Positions 27,984-33,516 of a DNA stretch of 33,516 bases are shown here, one piece after another. The notes below the pieces were generated by a model. It saw only the letters and a program-made list of their open reading frames with translations. It made no database searches and was not told the DNA's origin. Numbering within the stretch: the stretch's first letter is position 1; each line of letters starts with the position of its first letter. The position numbers were made by a program, and so were the translations under genes. Source of the DNA: Treponema sp. (lineage in GTDB: Bacteria > Spirochaetota > Spirochaetia > Treponematales > Breznakiellaceae); NCBI GenBank assembly GCA_031255285.1, contig JAIRSU010000035.1, positions 1-33,516 of the forward strand, written 5' to 3'.

Positions 27984-28012
27984 AGTGTACAAAAGAATGC
28001 AAGGGTTGTCAA
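27984..28012 (-). promoter_or_regulatory. Promoter upstream of the giant lipoprotein gene
   Basis: On the minus strand a perfect TTGACA (28012-28007) is followed after 17 nt by TACACT (27989-27984). The -35 box starts 17 nt after the stop codon of the upstream exported-protein gene, so the giant gene probably has its own promoter. No closer promoter of this quality was seen in the 27576-27980 leader. Confidence 0.6.
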
Positions 28013-28028
28013 GTGCGGTTTCTTCTTT

Positions 28029-28886
28029 TTATCTAAAGACCCTCTCGTTAAGCGCGAATACGATGCGCGCTTCTTGAAGAAGCTTCCTGTTTGCTTCTGA
28101 AGAAAGAATAAGCAGGGCGTCTTCTCTGCTAATGATAATATCCGTGGGGGAGACGCCGAACGCGCCGACCGCCATGATGCGCAAAGGCTTGTTCCCAACA
28201 AGGGTTTCAAGACTTTCGTCCATACCCGAAGGCGTATTCATGAGAACCGCGGCGGATGGCGCATAGCGTATGGACATGGCGTTCTCGGGAGCGGCCATGG
28301 ATTTATCGTAAAACAGATTCATGTCAGAATCCCAGATTTTCGGGAACAGGCAGGGCTGGGCAAATGCAGCGGTGTTCCTCCCATGTACCGGTAATTCCCC
28401 TGCGGCAAGGATGACGATACCGGTATATACCGGCGCTTGGGGCGCGGCGAGAGGCGGCTTGATGGACGCAGGGCGGCTATGCTTCAGCAGGGACGCGCCG
28501 ATGTTCTTGAGGCTGACGGTATAAGACGCCATGATCCTCGTCAAATCGGACGACAGAGCCGGGGTTACGCGGCGAATCGGCGCGCCTAAAGCGTCTACCA
28601 CACCTAATGAAATCTCGCCCGCGTTCAGGAGATCGCCTAAGGTATGGGAGGAATCCGCTTGTATGCCCAGAATGGCCGGACGAATCAGATCCGGGTACTG
28701 CCATTCTAGCGATTCCTCCGCGAGAACCTTTCCGCCCGGCAATTTTATGTTCATTGCCGCGACGTCCAGAGACATCTGCGCGGTGATTTCCATAATCGTC
28801 CAGTCAACAGACGTATTCACTTCGACGGATTGGGCGAAGACTGCCTCGCCAAAAACAACAAATAACAGTATAAGCGGCTTTCTCAT
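28029..28886 (-). CDS. Exported protein of unknown function
   Basis: A 285-residue protein with a clear signal peptide (MRKPLILLFVVFGEAVFAQS, cleavage after AFA-Q-type VFAQ) and no further membrane helix, so it is probably periplasmic or secreted. I do not recognise the family. Notable segments are DWTIMEITAQMSLDVAAMNI near the start, YTGIVILAAGELPVHGR in the middle, and PLRIMAVGAFGVSPTDIIIS with a final ALLILSSEANRKLLQEARIV. The style suggests a lineage-specific spirochaete protein of the sort that shapes or assembles envelope structures, but nothing shows this directly. The ATG at 28886 follows TATAAT by only 8 nt, and GAGG lies in between. Downstream, after the stop, begins the promoter of the giant lipoprotein gene. 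The divergent neighbour at 29014 shares the 127-nt promoter region. Confidence 0.85.
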   Translation of the reverse strand: MRKPLILLFVVFGEAVFAQSVEVNTSVDWTIMEITAQMSLDVAAMNIKLPGGKVLAEESLEWQYPDLIRPAILGIQADSSHTLGDLLNAGEISLGVVDALGAPIRRVTPALSSDLTRIMASYTVSLKNIGASLLKHSRPASIKPPLAAPQAPVYTGIVILAAGELPVHGRNTAAFAQPCLFPKIWDSDMNLFYDKSMAAPENAMSIRYAPSAAVLMNTPSGMDESLETLVGNKPLRIMAVGAFGVSPTDIIISREDALLILSSEANRKLLQEARIVFALNERVFR

Positions 28887-28894
28887 AGTACCTC

Positions 28895-28923
28895 ATTATA
28901 CCGCTTATCGCGCAAACAGTAAA
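28895..28923 (-). promoter_or_regulatory. Promoter of the exported-protein gene
   Basis: On the minus strand TTTACT (28923-28918), a 17-nt spacer and a perfect TATAAT (28900-28895). The -10 box ends 8 nt before the ATG at 28886, predicting a leader of only 2-3 nt. Confidence 0.6.
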
Positions 28924-28978
28924 GACTTATTTTAAAGATGAGGAGTCGGACTTTGGGGCGGGAAACGCTCTTGCAATG

Positions 28979-29007
28979 TAGACAAAACCCGCGCTTTGCT
29001 CTATTAT
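28979..29007 (+). promoter_or_regulatory. Promoter of the repeat-containing membrane protein gene
   Basis: TAGACA (28979-28984), a 17-nt spacer and TATTAT (29002-29007). The ATG at 29014 begins 6 nt after the -10 box and no Shine-Dalgarno precedes it, so the transcript should be leaderless. Confidence 0.55.
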
Positions 29008-29013
29008 TAAAAA

Positions 29014-29964
29014 ATGTTTCTGTTTCTCTTAAAAAAGACCTTTTACGACTCATGGGACAATATGTTCAGGATAGTCCTTGTCAACATAGGCTTCATTGCG
29101 ATAGCGGCGATTCCTATATTTATCCCTCCCCTACTGCCGGGGGTGCTGTCCATCGCGGTTTTGTCGGCCGGGGTGTTGTGCTGTTTCGTCTATCTCGCGG
29201 CCGCAGCCCAATGCTTCAAAAAAGTATCTGATTACGCGGCGTTTGGTTTCGCTGACTTTTTCGCGTGTTTCAAGGAAAGAAAGATATGGGCTTCAGGAGC
29301 CGTCGTGGGCGGAGCGGCTCTGTTCGCGGCTCTTGTCGTGTCCATCGTCATTCCATTTTACTTGAACATAAACACAACGAATGACTCATTAGTTACAACG
29401 GATAACTCATTAGTTACAACGGATGACTCATTAGTTACAACTAATGACCCATTAGTTACAACTAATGACTCATTAGTTACAACGGATAACTCATTAGTTA
29501 CAACGAATGACCCATTAGTTAAAACGGATAACTCGTTCGTTAAGATGGCAGGTGTAATCATGGCTGTGACGGTCTTCTGGCTTCTTCTGATCGGCGTCGT
29601 GTCGTTTCAGTTTTTCCTGCCGTTTCGCAGCCGTATGGACAACACAGTCCCCAAAACGATAAAGAAATGTTTCATTATCTTCTTTGATAACACGGCGTTT
29701 TGTATCATGTGCCTGTTCTACGCCGTTGTTTTGATGGTACTCTCGGTTATTTTGGTCTTTCTGCTCCCCGGACCGGCCGGGATTGTACTCTTTTTAGACG
29801 AGGCTTTGCGCCTACGCCTTCTCAAGTACGACTGGCTTGAAGAAAACCCGCCGCCTCCAGCCGTCAAGCGTCCGAAGATACCGTGGGACGCTATCCTTAT
29901 AGACGAGCGGGAAAACACAGGGCACCGCTCGCTCAGAAATTTCATTTTTCCATGGAAGGATTAA
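29014..29964 (+). CDS. Polytopic membrane protein with heptapeptide tandem repeat loop
   Basis: A 316-residue inner-membrane protein of unknown family. Hydrophobic segments lie at about residues 19-40 (IVLVNIGFIAIAAIPIF), 42-64, 94-116, 176-200 (GVIMAVTVFWLLLIGVVSF) and 225-255 (FCIMCLFYAVVLMVLSVILV). The start KKTFYDSWDNMFRIVLVN and the organisation recall bacterial proteins of the YesL/DUF624 kind, but I cannot confirm that. Between the third and fourth helices lies an eight-fold heptad repeat (NDSLVTT, DNSLVTT, NDPLVTT) at about residues 121-176, rich in Thr, Asp and Asn and probably exposed. The C-terminal tail is cytoplasmic in character (ENPPPPAVKRPKIPWD). It is transcribed divergently from the exported-protein gene. 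The gene lies alone on its strand. Confidence 0.85.
   Translation: MFLFLLKKTFYDSWDNMFRIVLVNIGFIAIAAIPIFIPPLLPGVLSIAVLSAGVLCCFVYLAAAAQCFKKVSDYAAFGFADFFACFKERKIWASGAVVGGAALFAALVVSIVIPFYLNINTTNDSLVTTDNSLVTTDDSLVTTNDPLVTTNDSLVTTDNSLVTTNDPLVKTDNSFVKMAGVIMAVTVFWLLLIGVVSFQFFLPFRSRMDNTVPKTIKKCFIIFFDNTAFCIMCLFYAVVLMVLSVILVFLLPGPAGIVLFLDEALRLRLLKYDWLEENPPPPAVKRPKIPWDAILIDERENTGHRSLRNFIFPWKD
29374..29541 (+). repeat. Eight 21-bp tandem repeats in a coding region
   Basis: Eight consecutive 21-base units, consensus ACAACGGATGACTCATTAGTT, with single-base variants (GAT/AAT, GACTCA/AACTCA/GACCCA). The last unit is the most diverged. Because 21 is a multiple of three, gain or loss of units keeps the frame. 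The opposite strand stays open too. Confidence 0.95.
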
Positions 29965-29989
29965 ACGGCGGCTTATGGCTTCGCAGACG

Positions 29990-30020
29990 CCTCCTTAAAG
30001 GAGGGTATCGGCTTCGCCGT
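29990..30020. terminator. Hairpins between convergent genes
   Basis: CCTCCTT-A-AAGGAGG (29990-30004) and CGGC-TTC-GCCG (30009-30019) are adjacent inverted repeats in the 101-nt space between the convergent membrane-protein genes. No clear T-run follows, so a bidirectional terminator role is only suggested. Confidence 0.35.
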
Positions 30021-30065
30021 AAAGCCTCCGTCTTCTTGACCCGCAGAGTCGTATAAAGCAGGCGG

Positions 30066-30419
30066 TCAGCCGATGGCCAAGGTCAGGACGATGAGCGCGG
30101 CCGTGGCTATGACCGCACCTATGCCGCTGATTACCGCATAGAGAACAAAGCCGCCCGCGTAAGTTAATTTTATACGAAAAATCATAAACAGGTCGAGAAT
30201 AAGCCCGACCGTTCCAAAAAGAAAGAGGCATATGCCAGTTGCGACGGCAACGCGGAGCAACAATACCTGAGTCCTGTCCATGAAGCCGTTGAAATTACCG
30301 TGAATGTACAGCCCCGCGGATAAAAAGCTCATAATAAGAAAGAAAAAAGACGTCCGCTCGACAAGAAGAACGATAAGCGGCTTTTCTGCTTCTCTCTTGA
30401 GAAGCTTCGAGGATTTCAA
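30066..30419 (-). CDS. Small hydrophobic membrane protein
   Basis: A 117-residue protein with about four membrane helices: VLLVERTSFFFLIMSFLSAGL at about 18-40, VLLLRVAVATGICLFLFGTVG at about 52-75, then YAGGFVLYAVISGIGAVIAT and the final IVLTLAIG. I do not recognise a family. The proposed start is TTG at 30419. GAGGGAG lies 4 nt upstream, and no ATG occurs before the first helix. The gene begins 15 nt after the flavodoxin gene stops, so the two should form an operon. Function unknown; nothing in it binds a cofactor recognisably. Confidence 0.7.
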   Translation of the reverse strand: MKSSKLLKREAEKPLIVLLVERTSFFFLIMSFLSAGLYIHGNFNGFMDRTQVLLLRVAVATGICLFLFGTVGLILDLFMIFRIKLTYAGGFVLYAVISGIGAVIATAALIVLTLAIG

Positions 30420-30434
30420 ATCTCTCCCTCTTCC

Positions 30435-30917
30435 CTATTTCAATAATTCCTTCACCCACGCGCCAACCTTTTCAGCGGTTGCGTTTTTGCCGCTGTTTAG
30501 CGGGTTCTGGAAAACCTTCTCTCCTGTAACCATATTGCCTCTCAAGAGCGCCCGCATCTGCTCCAGCGCTTTCCCCGCGTCTCCACTCGCGCAACAGAAA
30601 AAAAGAGCGGTCTTCCTGCTTTTCAGGGGATATTTTGTCAAGAACGACGCCAGGGCAGGCGCGGGCGAGCCAGCCCACACGGGTCCTCCGATAATGATGA
30701 GTTCGTACTCGTCAAGATTGACCGTGAACGGCTTGAGCGCAGGTTTCTTACGCCCCACTGCCTGCAAACCGCCGAAAAGATACTTGAGGAAGCCTTTGTG
30801 CCGTTTCTCATTTTCAACCTCAAGCCTGAACGTATCGGCGTTTGCCGACATTTTCAGCAGCTCTGCAATCAGCGCCGAATTCCCGTCATAAGAATAGTAA
30901 ATCGTTAATATTTTCAT
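30435..30917 (-). CDS. Flavodoxin family protein
   Basis: A 160-residue protein predicted to bind FMN and carry electrons, or to act as a flavodoxin-like oxidoreductase. The N-terminal strand and phosphate-binding loop are MKILTIYYSYDGNSALIAEL, a variant of the usual (S/T)xTGNT loop with Asp and Ser in unusual places. The second signature YELIIIGGPVWAGSPAPAL is intact and typical of flavodoxin-like proteins such as those annotated as flavodoxin or NAD(P)H oxidoreductase. The third, KTALFFCCASGDAGKALEQM, is also family-like. Length is normal. The ATG at 30917 has no Shine-Dalgarno. It lies 5 nt after the stop of the small ORF upstream and 11 nt after a TATATT box. The following gene is a small membrane protein. 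Confidence 0.88.
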   Translation of the reverse strand: MKILTIYYSYDGNSALIAELLKMSANADTFRLEVENEKRHKGFLKYLFGGLQAVGRKKPALKPFTVNLDEYELIIIGGPVWAGSPAPALASFLTKYPLKSRKTALFFCCASGDAGKALEQMRALLRGNMVTGEKVFQNPLNSGKNATAEKVGAWVKELLK

Positions 30918-30922
30918 AATTG

Positions 30923-31132
30923 TTATTCAATATAATAAAATAGACGAAGAGAGTAAAGCCGCCAGAGGCGTTTACCTGACGCCGCGGTCCGCAACGTGGA
31001 CGTCCCACTCGCATTCTGCTTGCATAGGGCAAAAAACGTGAAACGCACGACGGGGCGTTTGCCTGCGTTCTCGGTCTCTTGCAGCGCCGCCCGGACGCGC
31101 TCAAACGTTAATCCCATTTGCGGTTCCATCAT
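30923..31132 (-). CDS. Small ORF, possibly a truncated gene, before the flavodoxin gene
   Basis: A 69-residue open frame with full expression signals: TATAAT at 31182-31177 and AGGGAG at 31144-31139, 6 nt before an ATG-ATG pair. Only the first 30 residues look protein-like (MEPQMGLTFERVRAALQE). The rest (ASGTSTLRTAASGKRLWRL) looks like translated G/C-rich repeat sequence, so an older gene may have been cut by an insertion. The stop lies 5 nt before the flavodoxin ATG, which would allow translational coupling. No family is recognised. It could also serve only as a leader peptide. Confidence 0.35.
   Translation of the reverse strand: MMEPQMGLTFERVRAALQETENAGKRPVVRFTFFALCKQNASGTSTLRTAASGKRLWRLYSLRLFYYIE
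30929..30957 (-). promoter_or_regulatory. Possible flavodoxin promoter
   Basis: On the minus strand TTTACT (30957-30952), a 17-nt spacer and TATATT (30934-30929). The box ends 11 nt before the flavodoxin ATG. It overlaps the end of the small ORF. Confidence 0.4.
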
Positions 31133-31176
31133 TTTTATCTCCCTGCTGTAATGTACAGGTCATGCCTTTCAGCTCC

Positions 31177-31204
31177 ATTATACCATGCTTTTATCTTTCA
31201 GCAA
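31177..31204 (-). promoter_or_regulatory. Promoter of the small ORF and flavodoxin genes
   Basis: On the minus strand TTGCTG (31204-31199), a 16-nt spacer and a perfect TATAAT (31182-31177). About 40 nt of leader with AGGGAG precede the ATG at 31132. Confidence 0.45.
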
Positions 31205-31254
31205 CCCTTCTTCAATAGTGAGAGAACGCCGCAGTATCGGATATATTGAATGTA

Positions 31255-31283
31255 TAGACATTTTGACGGCTATTATATATAAT
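31255..31283 (+). promoter_or_regulatory. Promoter of the EamA transporter gene
   Basis: TAGACA (31255-31260), exactly 17 nt, then a perfect TATAAT (31278-31283). A leader of about 22 nt with GAGGGA (31295-31300) precedes the ATG at 31312. The -35 box is identical to that of the gene at 29014. Confidence 0.65.
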
Positions 31284-31311
31284 CAAGCAATTTTGAGGGA
31301 ATAAATTCGCT

Positions 31312-32316
31312 ATGAATAAGAAAGCATTACGAGCGGACGCTCTGTTATTGCTGACCGCTTTGATCTGGGGCTCAGGTTTTGTGGCGCAAAGGTCGGGCAT
31401 GAAATATGTGGGACCCTTTACCTACAACGCCATACGTTTTTGCTTGGGCAGCCTCTCCCTATTACCAATTATGTTTTACCGCACGAGGGAAAATCTCACG
31501 AGACGTACAGACGGCTCAAGGAGGACGTTCGTCTTGTCGTCTCTGACGGCTGGGACCTGTCTCTTCTTCGCGGTCATGCTTCAGCAAATAAGCCTCATGT
31601 TCACTACAGTTGGAAATGCGGCATTCATAACCGGGCTTTACACAGTATTGACGCCTATATTCGGCAGTTTCTGGGGACAGAAGACCGGCGTGTGGACATG
31701 GGTGGGCGTCTTCTTCACATTAATAGGGCTTTACTTTATAAGCGTGGTTGGTAGTCTCCATGCGATCAACGTCGGCGATGTATTTGCTTTCGTCAGCGCG
31801 TTCTTCTGTGCGGTTCATCTCCTGTTGATAGACCGTCTAGTGTTACATAACGATCCAATCCGACTATCTGCGGGACAGTTTGCAGTATGCGGTCTTCTTT
31901 GTTTTCCATTCGCATTTCTAGTCGAGCCGCGTATAAACGATTTTATAGCGAATACCATGCCTGCCTTCCTTGAAAAAGGGGCGTTTGCGTGGCTTCCCAT
32001 CACGGATATAGCCGCAGGGCTTACAGGCGCCTCGGCTATTGATATTACCAACCTGCTCATACCCATACTTTATGGGGGAATCGCTTCTGTAGGCGTAGCC
32101 TATACCCTGCAAGTCATAGCGCAGCGAGATGCGCCGCCTGCACATGCAGCCGTCATCCTCTGTTTTGAAGGATGTTTCGGAGCGTTATGCGGGGTCTTGA
32201 TTCTGGCTGAACCAGTCGGGCGTTGGACCCTGCTTGGATTCGCGCTGATGTTTACAGGGATGCTTTTGAGCCAATGGGAAGTGATCGTCAAGAGCAGGCG
32301 GAAGGGGGTAACATGA
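31312..32316 (+). CDS. EamA (DMT superfamily) transporter
   Basis: A 334-residue inner-membrane permease of the drug/metabolite transporter superfamily. It has the family's ten-helix layout in two repeated halves. The first starts ALLLLTALIWGSGFVAQRSG, with the typical TALIWGSGFV signature, followed by YVGPFTYNAIRF. The second EamA repeat starts at about residue 150 (NVGDVFAFVSAFFCAVHLLL) and ends with PPAHAAVILCFEGCFGALCG and WTLLGFALMFTGMLL. The substrate is not predictable; such proteins export amino acids, sugars or other metabolites. A promoter with TATAAT and a Shine-Dalgarno stands upstream. Its stop codon overlaps the start of the DJ-1 gene in an ATGA, so the two are translated together. 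Confidence 0.92.
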   Translation: MNKKALRADALLLLTALIWGSGFVAQRSGMKYVGPFTYNAIRFCLGSLSLLPIMFYRTRENLTRRTDGSRRTFVLSSLTAGTCLFFAVMLQQISLMFTTVGNAAFITGLYTVLTPIFGSFWGQKTGVWTWVGVFFTLIGLYFISVVGSLHAINVGDVFAFVSAFFCAVHLLLIDRLVLHNDPIRLSAGQFAVCGLLCFPFAFLVEPRINDFIANTMPAFLEKGAFAWLPITDIAAGLTGASAIDITNLLIPILYGGIASVGVAYTLQVIAQRDAPPAHAAVILCFEGCFGALCGVLILAEPVGRWTLLGFALMFTGMLLSQWEVIVKSRRKGVT

Positions 32317-32852
32317 AAGCTATTGTTTTATTAACAGACGGTTTTGAGGAAGTGGAGGCGGTTACGCCTATTGACTATTTACAAAGGGCGGGCGTTGAGG
32401 TTTGTACCGTTGCTTTGAGCCCGGACAAGCGGGCGGTAGGCTCACACAACATTACGATTACAGCAGACAAGCATATTGCGGAACTAGAAGGGAGCTGGGA
32501 TGCGGTTCTAGTACCTGGCGGACCGGGCGCGAGCGGTTTTGCGGAGTCCGACGAGGTTTGCGCTCTTTTACGGAAGACCGCAGAGGAAGGAAAGCTGGTC
32601 GCGGCTATATGCGCGTCTCCTGTAGTTGTTCTTGCGCCGTTGGGGCTCTTGAAAGGCAAGCGGTTCACTTGCTTCCCCGGCATGGAAGGAATAGTCAAGG
32701 ATGCTTTCTGGCAAGAAGAAGACGTTGTAGTTGACGACAGTATAATCACCAGCCGCGCGGCTGGAACTGCGGCCTCATGGGCGCTTGCGATTATCGCTTA
32801 TCTAAAAGGACCAACCGCAGCGAGTCAAGTCGCGGAGAAGTGTCTGATATAG
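32313..32852 (+). CDS. DJ-1/PfpI family protein
   Basis: A 179-residue cytoplasmic protein of the DJ-1/PfpI superfamily, whose bacterial members include glyoxalase-type, deglycase-claimed and chaperone or protease-like proteins. The first strand and acid are MKAIVLLTDGFEEVEA (Glu15 is the usual catalytic neighbour). VLVPGGPGASGF and the nucleophile elbow VAAICASP (Cys100) are intact. TSRAAGTAASWALAII near the end is the conserved SxGP-type C-terminal helix region. The ATG at 32313 overlaps the transporter stop by 4 nt, and GGAAGGGGG precedes it. The frame is open further upstream, but that part lies inside the transporter gene. A role in detoxification or stress is inferred from the family only. 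Confidence 0.93.
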   Translation: MKAIVLLTDGFEEVEAVTPIDYLQRAGVEVCTVALSPDKRAVGSHNITITADKHIAELEGSWDAVLVPGGPGASGFAESDEVCALLRKTAEEGKLVAAICASPVVVLAPLGLLKGKRFTCFPGMEGIVKDAFWQEEDVVVDDSIITSRAAGTAASWALAIIAYLKGPTAASQVAEKCLI

Positions 32853-32886
32853 AAAAGCATCTGATGCCGACTGCCGAGGTCCGGCG

Positions 32887-32938
32887 GCGTCAGGCACCCT
32901 GAAAGTGTCAGACACCGGCACCAGTGGCATCAGACACC
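32887..32938. repeat. REP-type repeat cluster, left of the transposase remnant
   Basis: Three related 12-mers in tandem: GCGTCAGGCACC (32887-32898), AGTGTCAGACACC around 32904-32916, and GCATCAGACACC (32927-32938). The middle one sits in GAAAGTGTCAGACACC, matching the GAAAGTGTCTGGCAC context at 13389 and 33489. Confidence 0.7.
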
Positions 32939-33377
32939 GACAATATCAGGCTCGTCTAGTAAACCAGATTGCCGATGCAGACGGTAGTATAGACTCCCGA
33001 ATATCCACTCGGCGGCTCGTTCCGCAAGCCCAGCCTTCACAGGATTTTCCGCTATATATTCCCGTACCCGCAAAAAGTCTGTTATACCGCTGATTATTCG
33101 CGAATAGAAGCGTTCTCCCCATATTAGCAAAATTGCACTTTATCCACTGCATTATCTCGGATAGATTGCCGTCTTTCCCCGGCTTTATCAAGAAATGGAT
33201 GTGATTTCCCATGACGCAGAAGTCCCATAACTGGAAATAGAACTTCCGCTTCGCTCTCTTAACAAAGGAGAGGAATAACATCTTGAATTGCGGTTCAAGA
33301 AGACACATGTCGTCATGGTCTATTTTTGACGTAACGTGGTACGTCGCTCCTTCGAGGAGTACGCGGCGCTTTCTCAT
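32930..33377 (-). pseudogene. Broken REP-associated tyrosine transposase (RAYT, Y1_Tnp family)
   Basis: Single-strand transposase relative of IS200/IS605 TnpA that acts on REP palindromes. The N-terminal half reads from the ATG at 33377: MRKRRVLLEGATYHVTSK, FYFQLWDFCVMGNHIHFLIK. The HUH metal motif is His59-Ile-His61. After IMQWIKCNFA the reading moves to another frame at about 33117-33132, which gives IWGERFYSRII, then REYIAENPVKAGLAERAAEW, holding the likely catalytic Tyr. About 12-15 residues usually found between these parts are missing, so a small deletion with frameshift is the simplest reading. The HUH motif and Tyr are thus in separate frames and the protein should be inactive. A GTG two codons before the ATG is also possible. 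REP-type repeats flank it on both sides. Confidence 0.8.
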
Positions 33378-33383
33378 ACCCAC

Positions 33384-33504
33384 AATACGGAGTTGTCACG
33401 GGAATTGCTTCGGTGTCAGACACCATGTCTTGTCTCGATGTCTCGTCGGTGTCTGACACCGCACCTCCGCCCTCGTCACGCAGCCTGTGAAAGTGTCTGG
33501 CACC
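33384..33504. repeat. REP-type repeat cluster, right of the transposase remnant
   Basis: Begins with AATACGGAGTTGTCACGGG, which matches 5133 onward. The perfect palindromes GGTGTC-A-GACACC (33412-33424) and GGTGTC-T-GACACC (33448-33460) follow, then GTGTCTGGCACC (33493-33504). It lies directly upstream of the transposase remnant, the usual place for REPs recognised by such an enzyme. Confidence 0.75.
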
Positions 33505-33516
33505 CGCCGCACCCAC

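Noticed and set aside
33313-33516. 67-codon minus-strand ORF at the right edge
   Set aside because: It reads through REP palindromes and overlaps the start of the transposase remnant in another frame. It has no protein-like features.

Overview
The window looks like a chromosomal segment of a spirochaete, most likely Treponema or a close relative with a genome near 50% GC. Support comes from a flagellar export ATPase of the FliI family, a membrane-bound class III nucleotide cyclase, several signal-peptide proteins without named families, and a long poly-G tract inside a surface-protein gene, a device well known in treponemes. The genus is inferred from sequence character only.

Layout. 11-3348 (minus): a class III cyclase gene overlaps the gene for a membrane-anchored coiled-coil protein. 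3541-3940 (minus): RNase P RNA, directly downstream of a DUF362/ferredoxin protein gene (3956-5080). 5280-6632 (plus): fliI alone, without its usual flagellar neighbours and next to a copy of a dispersed repeat. 6658-27575 (minus): about 21 kb of secreted-protein genes. In transcription order these are a 4685-residue lipoprotein of Ig-like repeats, a 304-residue lipoprotein, and an 1889-residue Ig-like protein ending in a likely outer-membrane beta-barrel. 28029-28886 (minus): an exported protein. 29014-29964 (plus): a membrane protein with eight 21-bp tandem repeats. 30066-31132 (minus): a small ORF, a flavodoxin and a small membrane protein. 31312-32852 (plus): an EamA-type transporter and a DJ-1/PfpI protein with overlapping genes. 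32930-33377 (minus): a broken REP-associated transposase flanked by its likely REP-type repeats, which also occur at 5133-5232 and 13361-13433.

The most interesting signal is a run of 12 G (coding strand, 26418-26429) at codons 383-386 of the 4685-codon gene. I translated both slipped frames by hand: losing or gaining one G stops translation within 5 to 15 codons. The tract can therefore switch a giant surface lipoprotein on and off. The three genes from 27575 down to 6658 look like a phase-variable surface or adhesion locus, preceded by a leader of about 400 nt.

Other points are three copies in the giant protein of a module resembling one common in phage proteins, several promoters whose -10 box lies 6-11 nt before the start codon (possible leaderless mRNAs), and a cyclase whose usual adenine-selecting lysine is serine. 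Long stretches without genes are 27576-28028 (leader and promoter), 13291-13517 (repeat element) and 3385-3540 (nothing recognised).
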